Translations under genes and position numbers: made by a program
The notes under the pieces: generated by a model
What the model was told of the DNA's origin: nothing
Seen by the model: the letters and a program-made list of their open reading frames with translations, nothing else
Database searches by the model: none
Shown: one piece after another, positions 24,804-33,274 of the stretch
Position numbering within the stretch: position 1 is the first letter of the stretch
Layout of the letters: each line of letters starts with the position of its first letter
DNA from: Sorghum bicolor
Taxonomy: Eukaryota; Streptophyta; Magnoliopsida; Poales; Poaceae
Direction of reading: 5' to 3'
DNA length: 64,000 nucleotides
Assembly (NCBI RefSeq): GCF_000003195.3
Contig: NC_012874.2
Span: 60,765,768 to 60,829,767 of the forward strand

Positions 24804-27578
24804 CTAGAAACCGAAGGTCAGGTCGGTCGAACGCACCTGCTCTCCTTCTCCTACTGTCCATCCAAAGATGGCTGCCAAAGCAGCGACATTGGATTCGGAA
24901 AGCAACCTGCCAAAAAGTTTACTGTACTTGTCTTGGTCAGCAGGATCGATTTTCTCATCGGTCCCAAAGCCTAGACTCTTCATAATCCTCTTTTGCGCCG
25001 CACTGACAACTGGCCCTGGAGAGCAAGGCGACGCGCCAGCAACCCTCCTGCTGCGGCGAGGTAGGGACCTTATCGGTGGTCCCTTGGCCCTTCTCTTGTG
25101 AATCACCGGCTGAGGAAGTAAAGCATTAATGGGTTTGCTAACCTTGTTGAGCCTGTGCAGCGGAGAAGCTAGAGGTGCCTCAGCAGGGGTGCTGGCATCC
25201 AGCACGGATCTGGCCGCACGAGAGCGGAAACGCTTGCGGGAGTACACCTGAGGGAAGCCTGCAACCATCCCAGAAGGCAACAGGACACACCCCGGCTCCT
25301 CCACTGGCCCCCGACTAGAACCAGGAGCAGGAGTATGCGGAGTGCCCAGGGCGGGGAAAAAGTCCGCGTGACCAGGGGCGGCGCCGTCTTCTGGAGCAGG
25401 AAAGGTGGCGGGAGAGGCCACAGGGCCATTCGCAGGGGGCGGCGAGAGGAGCTCTGGAGGGGAGGCCACTGGGGAGCGTTGAGGCAAACACGGCGAGGCC
25501 GGAGATAAGGCTCCATCCGTAGCCAAGTCAGTAGGGGGACTCACGCCGGAGCACGCCCCCACCGGCTGGCCGGGGGAAATCCAGACCGTAGCCTCACCCA
25601 TGCTCGGACCAAAATTATTCACGTTAGCAGCTTCCAATTGGGAGAAACAGCCCAGCCCATTGGGAACATCAAACTCAAAATGGTCCAAGACTGGCCCAAA
25701 GGCGCCATCCAAGGAGATCGGCCCACGACCCACATTGAGCCTCGAGGGGAACTCGTCGTGGGTGCGCACAACATCGATGTTCGAGCTACCCCCCGCGACA
25801 TCCTCGGGACTGCGCGCAGCCACCTCATCAATTTCTGCCGCCAACTCATCGGGCACCGAGACCTCCTCCCGAGCACGCGACACCACAGCGGGTGTAGGGC
25901 GATCGACACCTGGAGAGACATGCACCTCGGCAGCCTCCTTAGCAGCCGCTGCCAATAGCTGAGAGCCAGACCGGCCCACATGAGACATCCCCTGGACGGT
26001 CTCAAGCAGTAAACCGTCATGACCGGAAGTTCCGCCTCCCATCGGGCCTGAACTAGGAGGTGACGAGGGAAAACGAACACGCCGGCGACGCCTTGCAGAG
26101 TCATTGTCATCCTCATCCCCTCCGTCAGAGGGAGGAGGACTCGGGTCCAAACCCCCCGGGCGGAGAGCATCAGAGAACTGCAACTTGATAGGGTACGCCA
26201 AAACCCTCATAACCGGAGGATTCTCCACGACGGACGTTGGTGGCTCCACCACCCAGAGCTCCTTCGTAGATGGAAGTGCAGAAGGGTCTGAACACCAGGC
26301 CAAGCACCGGAAGCAAGACAAGTCCACAAGTCCAAGGGTATCAGGATGAACCTGCTGAACCCAAGCATGAGGACTCAAAAAACGATCCACCGTAGAGGTT
26401 TCCCAGACATGGGCAGGAATGCCGCGAAGCTCAATATCGATCAAGAATGGCAGAACACAACCACGGGCACCAGACAGCCGACTCCATCGCTTGCATAGGA
26501 GACTGAAGTTGTACGTGGACCAGCTAACCGGCTGCTGCAGACCAACCAAACGATCAACCAAGGCCAAGTCAGGAAGAAACAGCAAGTAACTTGATGGAGA
26601 AGCTCGACGAAGCACCAGAGAGCTGGCAACCACATCGATCCTGGCAGCAAGCACTGCTGCCACCTCATCTGCCGAAGCAAGCGGTTCATCCCCGATTACA
26701 GTCACTGTCACCGCCCTTGCAAGATCCTCAACAGCACTGGCCACCTGATCACTCCAATCAATAATGCATGGGGGAGGCTTCACCGCATCACAGGACGCCT
26801 CCGGCAGGGCAGAGCCTGGTTGCGGTCCAGATACCGGAGCAGGACGCTGCCAGAAACGCGGGCGACGACGGCGACGCGAATGTCCAGCCCGTGGTCCTTG
26901 ATTCTGGGTTTGCCTCTCTCCAGTCTCCCGTGTACCACCATCGCCACCAGCAGCACCTGCCGGGGAAGACCGTTGCAGGGCGGCAGCATTGGCAGCACCG
27001 TGGGCCGGGGAAATCCGTTGCCACACGGAGACACGGGGCACAACAGGTCGAGGAAGAGCATTCCGCATCCTACCAGAGCCACCAGCCATGCCCGCCCCAG
27101 CGCTGGACTCATTTTGGGCCGGAGAAATCCGTCGCCACACAGAGACGCGGCCAGGAGCAGAACGAGGACGGGCATTCCCATCGCCGGTGACCCCAGGGCA
27201 CACATAGGAGCAGTGTCCCAGGGACCGGCAGCGAAAACAGCGCGTCTTCAGGCGACATTGGGCAGCAGCGTGCGATGGCGAGAAGCAGTTGAAACACTTG
27301 CCGATGAGGTCCACTGGAGTTGGGCGGTGTGGAGGTCGGGCCGCTCGCAGACGCCGACGACGAGCGCCACGAGACTCAGCCTTCTGCCACCCAGCTGCAA
27401 CGGGATGCAGAGCGCCGGACGAGAAAGCCGCCCTCCCAGGGCGGTCCCGCCGGTGGAGCGTGATCCTCGGCGCCCACCTAGAGGACGTCGGCTGGGGGGC
27501 GGAGGCCCCCACAGGAGCCGCAGAAGAACCATTGCCCGGATGGCCGCCGGCCACCACAGGAGTCGGACTGTCGCCCAT
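24804..27578 (-). CDS. LINE C ORF1: zinc-knuckle nucleic-acid-binding protein
   Basis: From the ATG at 27578 (MGDSPTPVVAG) there are 924 uninterrupted codons; the frame is open further upstream without an ATG. Two CX2CX4HX4C zinc knuckles in tandem (CFNCFSPSHAAAQC and CFRCRSLGHCSYVC) lie at about residues 95-130, after an Arg-rich segment. A structured region with LLCKRWSRLSG and IDIELRGIPAHVW (about residues 355-420) resembles the DUF4283-like RNA-binding fold of plant LINE ORF1 proteins. The remainder is disordered, rich in Pro, Ser and Ala, and ends in a basic stretch (KRRAKGPPIRSLPRRSRR). The zinc knuckles precede the DUF4283-like region, the reverse of the common order. It would bind LINE RNA in the ribonucleoprotein. 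Confidence 0.88.
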   Translation of the reverse strand: MGDSPTPVVAGGHPGNGSSAAPVGASAPQPTSSRWAPRITLHRRDRPGRAAFSSGALHPVAAGWQKAESRGARRRRLRAARPPHRPTPVDLIGKCFNCFSPSHAAAQCRLKTRCFRCRSLGHCSYVCPGVTGDGNARPRSAPGRVSVWRRISPAQNESSAGAGMAGGSGRMRNALPRPVVPRVSVWQRISPAHGAANAAALQRSSPAGAAGGDGGTRETGERQTQNQGPRAGHSRRRRRPRFWQRPAPVSGPQPGSALPEASCDAVKPPPCIIDWSDQVASAVEDLARAVTVTVIGDEPLASADEVAAVLAARIDVVASSLVLRRASPSSYLLFLPDLALVDRLVGLQQPVSWSTYNFSLLCKRWSRLSGARGCVLPFLIDIELRGIPAHVWETSTVDRFLSPHAWVQQVHPDTLGLVDLSCFRCLAWCSDPSALPSTKELWVVEPPTSVVENPPVMRVLAYPIKLQFSDALRPGGLDPSPPPSDGGDEDDNDSARRRRRVRFPSSPPSSGPMGGGTSGHDGLLLETVQGMSHVGRSGSQLLAAAAKEAAEVHVSPGVDRPTPAVVSRAREEVSVPDELAAEIDEVAARSPEDVAGGSSNIDVVRTHDEFPSRLNVGRGPISLDGAFGPVLDHFEFDVPNGLGCFSQLEAANVNNFGPSMGEATVWISPGQPVGACSGVSPPTDLATDGALSPASPCLPQRSPVASPPELLSPPPANGPVASPATFPAPEDGAAPGHADFFPALGTPHTPAPGSSRGPVEEPGCVLLPSGMVAGFPQVYSRKRFRSRAARSVLDASTPAEAPLASPLHRLNKVSKPINALLPQPVIHKRRAKGPPIRSLPRRSRRVAGASPCSPGPVVSAAQKRIMKSLGFGTDEKIDPADQDKYSKLFGRLLSESNVAALAAIFGWTVGEGEQVRSTDLTFGF

Positions 27579-27884
27579 AACCACATGTCCGCCTACTCCT
27601 GCCGCTGAAGACCCAGCACAGGACGCGCCGGATGAAGACAGCACTACATCGCGGTAGGAGGGCGGGGAGCCCCCCGAGGAAGACGAACTCGGGCTCCCAG
27701 CGCACCAGCGCTCCGTCTTTGAGCGCCCGCGCGAGACGAGTAGAGCCGCCGGTGAAGGAGCAGAACTGGGAACGAACGTCTGGGAGGGAAGCGCGAACGC
27801 CGATTGGGTGGCCGTCGGGTTCGGAGTGAACTCCGGCGGGGGGCTGGTGGGGGAGGCGAGACGTTGGGGGAGGGAGGCGAGACC
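27579..27884 (-). promoter_or_regulatory. LINE C 5' UTR / internal promoter region
   Basis: About 306 bp lie between the TSD and the first ATG of ORF1. The stretch is GC-rich and pyrimidine-patterned, as expected for a LINE leader carrying an internal promoter. No TATA-like sequence is visible, which fits L1-type promoters. Confidence 0.6.
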
Positions 27885-27898
27885 TCTCGTCCAACATT

Positions 27899-29149
27899 AT
27901 ATTGGATTTAGTTGATGACCCAAACAGATTTTTATAGTAGGTGGTGATATGCTCTTTGAGTTGGGCATCACCACTTATTATATTATTCCCATCCTCTAGC
28001 TGAAAAATACGAGTTTTTCTGTGTCTACCATTTGCTAATAAGTGAAAATATTTTGTATTCACATCACCTTCTAATAAGTGTTTGACTTTAGCCCTTTGGT
28101 ACCATTTAAGTTCCTCCTCCCGGAGTAGCTCAGCCAGCCTCTCATTTAGCACATGTTTTAAATTTAATTCAAATTCAGTAAGTGCAGCTAATTCCGCCTT
28201 TCTATCCAAATCATCCAGCTTGTTTAAAATTGCTGTTTTTTCCTTCTTGTATGCACCACTTTCACTCTTTGTCCATCCTCGGAGATATTGGTGAAGCCTT
28301 CTAATTTTGGCTTGCCACCTCTCTATGGGCGAGCCATGGGCTGGTGTACTGTTCCATACATCACTTACCATCTCACAAAAGGTCAAAAGCCATCTCTCAG
28401 CAACCACTCCAATTCGAATTTGAATTGGGGCTGATAAGATGAAGATGGGTTATTTGTGGAGAAGAGTAGAGGTGTGTGGTCAGAAATTTCTCTAGTTAAC
28501 GCCCGTACTGTGGTATGTGGATAATTTTCCTCAAAACCTGTGCATACTAAGATTCTATCAAGTTTTTCAAACGTTTGATTTTGTAGATGATTAGCCCAAG
28601 TAAACTTCGCCCTGACATTTCTATTTCCCTAAGATTTAAAGAGTCTATCACAGCATTAAACATGAAAGGCCATCTACCATTAAAATTATCATTGCTTTTC
28701 TCATCCGGCCTTCGGATAATGTTGAAGTCGCCACCTATAACAATAGGTAAAGCTTCTTTAGAACATACCCTTACAATTTCAGAGAGGAAATGGGACTTTT
28801 GATCCATGTGTGCTGGGCCGTAGACCGAAATCAGGTTGAACTTAAAATCAATTTCCCTATGTCTAACCTTAAAACATATAAAGAAATCCCCTTCCTCAAT
28901 TTCCCCAATGTCAAAGGATAACAGATTTATTCCTAGGATCATGCCACCGGACCTACCTCGTGGAGCCATGCAATGCCAAATAAAATCTCTGCCTGCGCAA
29001 ATATTATTCAAAGTGGATTGCGGGAAATTGGCTCTACCAGTCTCCGATAAGGCAATGAAGTCTAAGTTTCTTTCTTTTGTTAGATCCGATAGAAATCTAT
29101 ATTTCTTAGTGTCAGCGAATCCATTACAATTCCATAAAATGCCATTCAT
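27899..29149 (-). pseudogene. LINE B ORF2: endonuclease and linker
   Basis: The ATG at 29149 begins MNGILWNCNGFADTKK, an APE-type endonuclease start. LSETGRA, ISVYGPAHMD and IGGDFNIIRRPDEK follow, the latter carrying the catalytic GDFN. A frame break near 28540 separates it from the linker, which contains a coiled-coil-like stretch (ELLREEELKWYQRAKVKHLLEGD) and NTKYFHLLANGRHRK (28000-28130). It ends at the LINE C target site. The endonuclease His motif near the join is degraded. Confidence 0.85.
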
Positions 29150-29411
29150 TTGGAGCCTGGTTTAGTAATTTTTGTCTTTTTCTGCCGCTGACTCCTCCGT
29201 GAGCCTTTCTTTTGTGATATAGAGGTTTGTAGACACTTAGGGTCACAACCCCCATCACCTAGCCCCTCCGAGATTTCTGAACAAATTAAGTTTAAACCTT
29301 CTACGCCTAAATAATCATCATTAGAACAAAGTGACGAAGCATCATCTACTAATTTTTTGCTTTCCTCTGCTAAACAAATATTCTCACTCTCACTCATTCT
29401 AACTCTTTCTG
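29146..29411 (-). pseudogene. LINE B ORF1, C-terminal remnant
   Basis: About 88 codons remain, acidic and then strongly basic at the end (KKGSRRSQRQKKTKITKPGSK type). The stop codon TGA overlaps the ORF2 start as ATGA (29149-29146). Sequence upstream of about 29411 has no LINE character, so the N-terminus and any zinc knuckles are lost. Confidence 0.65.
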
Positions 29412-30756
29412 AATGTTTGGTCGAAAACCGGGCGAAGACACAGAAAAATAATGTAATGCAAGGGAGACACATGCACATAAATTCGAGAACCACATATTTC
29501 ATTAATTTTTTCTTGAATATACAAAATACATGATCAACGAAAAAATGTCTTCTTCCGTCTTCAGCGTCATGCTTAAGGAGAGGTCTGACTTGTAGAGAAA
29601 ATTGCGTAGTTCGCCGATTTCCGGGGCCTGTTGGGCGCGTCCGGTTAATTACATCCGCAAGACGAGCTTCCGGAAAACATCGATTAAGCTGCGCTTTATG
29701 GTCATCAAATATATTGATCGCCGTCATAGCCATATGCGATATACAGCATAATAATTATGGGTGGCTTTATGTCGCCGAAACTCGGTCGTGACATCGCCAT
29801 CGCCACGTCGGAGTAATAAACGGAATATGTTAATAAAGGGAGTGACTTTCGCCTCATCGGAGCCCAGTCACGTACGTCGGCCTTCATTAACACGGACTCG
29901 TGTAAGTTGCCTTTGCCTCGTCGGTGCCCAGCAACGATGTGTCCGGTCCCGTTAATCGGGACATGTAGATGGACTAGTGACCTCGCCTTGTCGGCACTTG
30001 ACTAGAGTTCCGCCTAGCTTTGTCGGTACTAGACGCAAATAGTAGAAATCCGCCAAAAATCAATAAGCGGCAAAGTATTGCTTGAACGATGCTTTCTCAT
30101 TACGAAATCGGATCGACAGCCTCCCGGCATCAATATTTCATAACGAAACGAGGTATTCTCATCTCGTGTCTTGACTTTTCACTATCGCGACAAGCGGAGG
30201 TTTCCCCTCTTGCGCGTTGCGACTAGCGGATTTTCCGTCTCGCATGCCTGTAACGAGCAGGGCATTCCCGTCTCGTGTGTCTTGTACCGAATATTTAATA
30301 GGAGCGATGGTTAGCTCGAACCCATGATCAGACACTTTGCTATCCAGATCAAACATATCGTTGAAGGCAAGATAGTTTTGTGGATGCATGGCATGGCAGT
30401 GTTGCCATCCGGCGTGGCGAGCAGCGCGGCGGAGTTGCCGTCCAGCGAGAGCGTGCCAGCCTATCAATACAGCAACTCGAGCGTCCAGCATGGAGGGCAT
30501 CGGCATCTATATCTGGTACATGGCCTCTGGAGCCTTAGCAGCCACCGTCATCTATTCTTGACATGGCATCTCATACGCAAGCAGCAGGCGCCAACGTGTA
30601 TATGTCGTGTGTGGAAGCAACAGGGCTGTGGATGAGTATGCGTGCGTAAGATACCGCCCCCTCTTTTACCACCACGACGAGCAGAAATTTTCGTCTCGCA
30701 CGCTGCAACGAGCGGGGCGTTCTCGTCTCGTGCGTCTTATCTCTTTATATATATAT
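29412..30756. other. Unclassified, with degenerate short repeats
   Basis: The stretch has CpG-rich, repetitive wording. A CGCCTCGTCGGTGCCCAGCAACG-like unit recurs near 29850, 29912, 29975 and 30015. A second type (ACGAGCGGGGCGTTCTCGTCTCGTGCGTCTT-like) recurs near 30145, 30185-30280 and 30680-30745. Open frames of about 100 codons exist but contain no domain I recognise. Confidence 0.4.
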
Positions 30757-30866
30757 AGCTTGACTTTGTCATCAACAACTTGATAGACGACCTCGCGCGG
30801 CGAGGGTTCTAACATCGTCAAGTTGCCGACCTTCTCACGATAGTAGATCAAAATACCAAACGACTT
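30757..30866. repeat. ~110-bp direct repeat, left copy
   Basis: It contains CTCGCGCGGCGAGGGTTCT and CCTTCTCACGATAGTAGATC. A diverged copy at 31181-31288 lies on the other side of the 41-bp minisatellite. Confidence 0.75.
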
Positions 30867-30918
30867 TCGCCATACACTCTCCGCCACCGCCATAGAAACA
30901 ATAGAGCAGGCCAAAATG

Positions 30919-31145
30919 ACATCTCTGCCGCCGTAGGAATAATAGAGTAGGCCAAAACGACCCCTCCGCCGCCGTCGTGATAACAGAGTAGGCCAAAACG
31001 ACCCCTCCGCCGCCGTCGTAATAACAGAGTAGGCCAAAACGACCCCTCCGCCGCCGTCGTAATAACAGAGTAGGCCAAAACGACCCCTCCGCCGCCGTTG
31101 TAATAACAGAGTAGGCCAAAACGACCCCTCCGCCGCCGTTGTGAT
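30919..31145. repeat. 41-bp minisatellite, ~5.5 units
   Basis: The unit CCCCTCCGCCGCCGTCGTAATAACAGAGTAGGCCAAAACGA (shown here as a description of its start CCCCTCCGCC and end GGCCAAAACGA) begins at 30961, 31002, 31043, 31084 and 31125. Spacing is exactly 41 bp. An older diverged unit lies at 30919-30960. Only one or two substitutions separate the later units. Because 41 is not a multiple of three, the array is open in more than one minus-strand frame, which creates spurious ORFs. Confidence 0.92.
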
Positions 31146-31180
31146 GAGCTAAAATTTCCGCCTTGCGTGTCCCTTTTTAT

Positions 31181-31288
31181 TGCTTGGTTTCATCATCAAC
31201 AACTTGACAAACGGCCTCGCGCGGCGAGGGTTCTGATGTCATCAAGTTGTTGGCCTTCTCACGATAGTAGATCAAAATACCAAATAAC
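31181..31288. repeat. ~110-bp direct repeat, right copy
   Basis: This is a diverged copy of 30757-30866, sharing CTCGCGCGGCGAGGGTTCT and CCTTCTCACGATAGTAGATC. It lies about 35 bp after the minisatellite. Confidence 0.75.
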
Positions 31289-31578
31289 TTTTAGCATAAT
31301 ATAATAGTCATGTGAATCTATTATCACATCTAGATTGATTGCTCACCCAGGAACGTGACGACCGGCGTGGACGACATGATCAGAGCTTGAACTCGACGAA
31401 GATGCACAACAGCAGGACCCCCAGAGCAGACGTATAGCAAGCCTATCCGGCGAATATGCAGTGGCGTGTATGCGTGCAGCAACGGCGTGCAGTTGATGAT
31501 GTCTGGACCGAGAGCAGAAGCCTGGCGGCGTGGAGTTGATGATGTCTAGAACGGAGAACAGAAGCTTGGCGGCGTGTA

Positions 31579-31927
31579 TGCGTCCAAAGGATCAGGGTCC
31601 CTCCCTGTTGGCTGCGGCTGATTTATATAGGGAGCAGGCCAGGCGTCAACGTAACTCTCTTGGCCAAGCAAAACAAAACTATGCATCTTTAATCTAGATA
31701 GACTAGATTCCTATCATATCTCCAAGTGCGTATCTACCCAGGACTTCTTTTGGTAGTTAGCTTCTCTTATTTGGACTATTACTTCTTTCCAGTAAAGAGC
31801 CAAAACTCATTGAGTATGCACGCAGCCGGGAAATACGCACATATCCGTAGTATCTCGGCCAGCAGGCATGTACTTGAGTTACGTACTGAACCATAATCCT
31901 TGATCTCCAAAACCTTCCTCTCTCTCA
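31579..31927. repeat. ~348-bp direct duplication, left copy
   Basis: It runs from TGCGTCCAAAGGATCAGG to CCTTCCTCTCTCTCA. It is nearly identical to 44750-45096; I count three substitutions (around 31866-31880) and one CT indel. It contains a TATA-like TTTATATAGG near 31621. No coding potential is evident. Confidence 0.93.
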
Positions 31928-32526
31928 TTGGCGGACTCAGGCCTAGGGCCACTAGGGCCTTGGCCCTAGTCGTAGACTAGGTATTCTAGGTAGAATTCTT
32001 TAATTTCTGGACCATTGTCTTATTAATTTATCAAAGTTTAGGCCTTGTTTAATTTCCAAAAATAGCGGCCAGGCCACCGAGGTGGTTGGGAGAGCACCCG
32101 GCGCGGCGGACTAGATGGAGCCGCGCGCAGGACCTGGTCGCGCGCGAGCACCGTGCCGGCCGGCCTGTGCTGCTAAGCCACGCCATGGCTGTCATGCTCT
32201 CTCTCCCTGTCTGTGTAAGATGACGACTGAGTAGGGTAGAAGAAAGTGGGAAGACTGAGAAAACTTTAGGGTTTCATTCCCTTTTATATCAGTATTTTCT
32301 TGTCCAAACGAAGAACAACTGTTGGATCAATTTGGATGGCTCATATGAGTTTACATTAGGGTTTTTTTTACTGGGCTGTTATTTGGGCCTTCAGGAGCCG
32401 CAGAGGCCGAGCAGGCCACACGTAGTGGGCCGCTGCTGGGCCAAATCTTGGCAAAGGCAAAATTTAGTTTTTCTTTTTCCAGAATTTAAATTCCCTTTAT
32501 TATTTTCATCAGCGCAATTGTTTAAG
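31928..32526. other. Left arm of the 12.8-kb insert, non-coding
   Basis: It opens TTGGCGGACTCAGGCC with a palindromic GGCCACTAGGGCCTTGGCCCTAG. A remnant of a GGCCTTGTTTAATTTCC MITE end follows (about 32042) and then GC-rich sequence. It stops at the CATTT target site of the Gypsy element. I see no gene. Confidence 0.5.
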
Positions 32527-32531
32527 CATTT

Positions 32532-33228
32532 TGTTGACACCGTTTTTGGGCACGTGTCCATGATCGGTAAAGTGTGGATTGGCAGGATGAGATGGTGGTG
32601 TTTGATCTGCAGGGTGAGTTGCCGATGGAGGTGATTGCCGATGGAAGGACGGTTCAACAGGACTAAGTCCATAGGTGACGATGTGTCTATGCCGATAGCT
32701 ACGACAAGGGAGTCTGCCGATGATATGGGAGAAGAACCTGGAAGTTGCCGATCGGTTTGTGAAGGAGTTTCAGTTTGTCACGGGGGGATAGCTTTATGTT
32801 TTCCTTAGTCATTTAAATCGTTTTGTATACGGATTCTGTGTAATTTGGAATTTGAGTTCTAGTCGTGTCTAGTTGTAGCTCTTTGAGCAGGGTATAAATG
32901 TAGACCCTAGGGCTTTGTAATGAAGGGATCTATCAATCAATCAAACACAAGTTTTTACTCATATTCCAGCATCTACTTTTTCGACGACTTTGTCATACTT
33001 TTTCCTTTTCATTACGAGTTCTTAGGAATTCGTCGACTTAAGCTCGGCGTGTTCTCAAGTTCCGCGTGAGTACCTCTTAGCCGTGACATCCGGGCGCATC
33101 GCTGTTGTCAGGACTAAAGTATTCAAGTTACCATCTTTGCCGATAGTAAGGTCAAATCGGCTGGCACGCCTTAACGTTTGAATCGGGTATTAGCCCTTTG
33201 TGTTTGCAGATCAGCTTTTGCACCAACA
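32532..33228 (+). repeat. 5' LTR of the Tat Gypsy
   Basis: It begins TGTTGACACCG and ends TTGCACCAACA. A TATA-like TATAAAT sits at 32893-32899. It carries seven GCCGAT/ATCGGC hexamers, five of them within 32621-32752. Confidence 0.95.
32893..32899 (+). promoter_or_regulatory. TATA box of the 5' Gypsy LTR
   Basis: TATAAAT stands in a GGTATAAATGTAGACC context about 360 bp into the LTR; the 3' LTR has the same motif at 44085-44091. The assignment is by position only. Confidence 0.55.
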
Positions 33229-33274
33229 CATCTTTTGGCACGCTCGGTGGGACAGATTCAAGATCGAGATCAAC

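Larger units (their letters stand above)
21032..27884 (-). mobile_element. LINE C: near full-length young L1-type LINE in LINE B, 14-bp TSD
   Basis: The insertion is flanked by the exact 14-bp duplication TCTCGTCCAACATT (21018-21031 and 27885-27898), and LINE B coding sequence continues on both sides. The 3' end carries a T-run on the plus strand followed by CTCGAACAACGCAGGAGAGC, the complement of the usual plant LINE end. It contains a GC-rich 5' UTR, a long ORF1 and a long ORF2 (36-38 bp between them). The perfect TSD and long open frames indicate a recent insertion. The only coding defect I see is a one-base shift near the end of ORF2. Confidence 0.95.
18546..29411 (-). mobile_element. LINE B: L1-type element interrupted by LINE C
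   Basis: On the minus strand, ORF1 C-terminus (29146-29411), endonuclease (28547-29149), linker (27899-28407), RT (19776-21017) and zf-RVT region (18651-19562) lie in the right order once the 6.85-kb LINE C is removed. The 3' end is a short A tail (plus-strand CTTTCTTTTTTAG at 18540-18553). ORF1 is truncated at about 29411, where unrelated sequence begins. Several stops and frame changes make it inactive. Confidence 0.88.

Noticed and set aside
26820..27608. 262-codon plus-strand open frame
   Set aside because: It is antisense to LINE C ORF1, which has zinc knuckles and a continuous 924-codon frame; the GC-rich coding strand opens shadows on the other strand.
30666..31119. Open frames of 76-123 codons repeating MAYSVITTAAEG on the minus strand
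   Set aside because: They are produced by the 41-bp minisatellite and rotate through frames.
30919..31145. Short regular repeats as a possible CRISPR array
   Set aside because: There are no unique spacers; units abut directly and the genome is eukaryotic.
32332..32672. Short frames at the LTR edge (plus and minus)
   Set aside because: They straddle the LTR boundary, and the LTR-borne part recurs in the same form at the 3' LTR; no domain.
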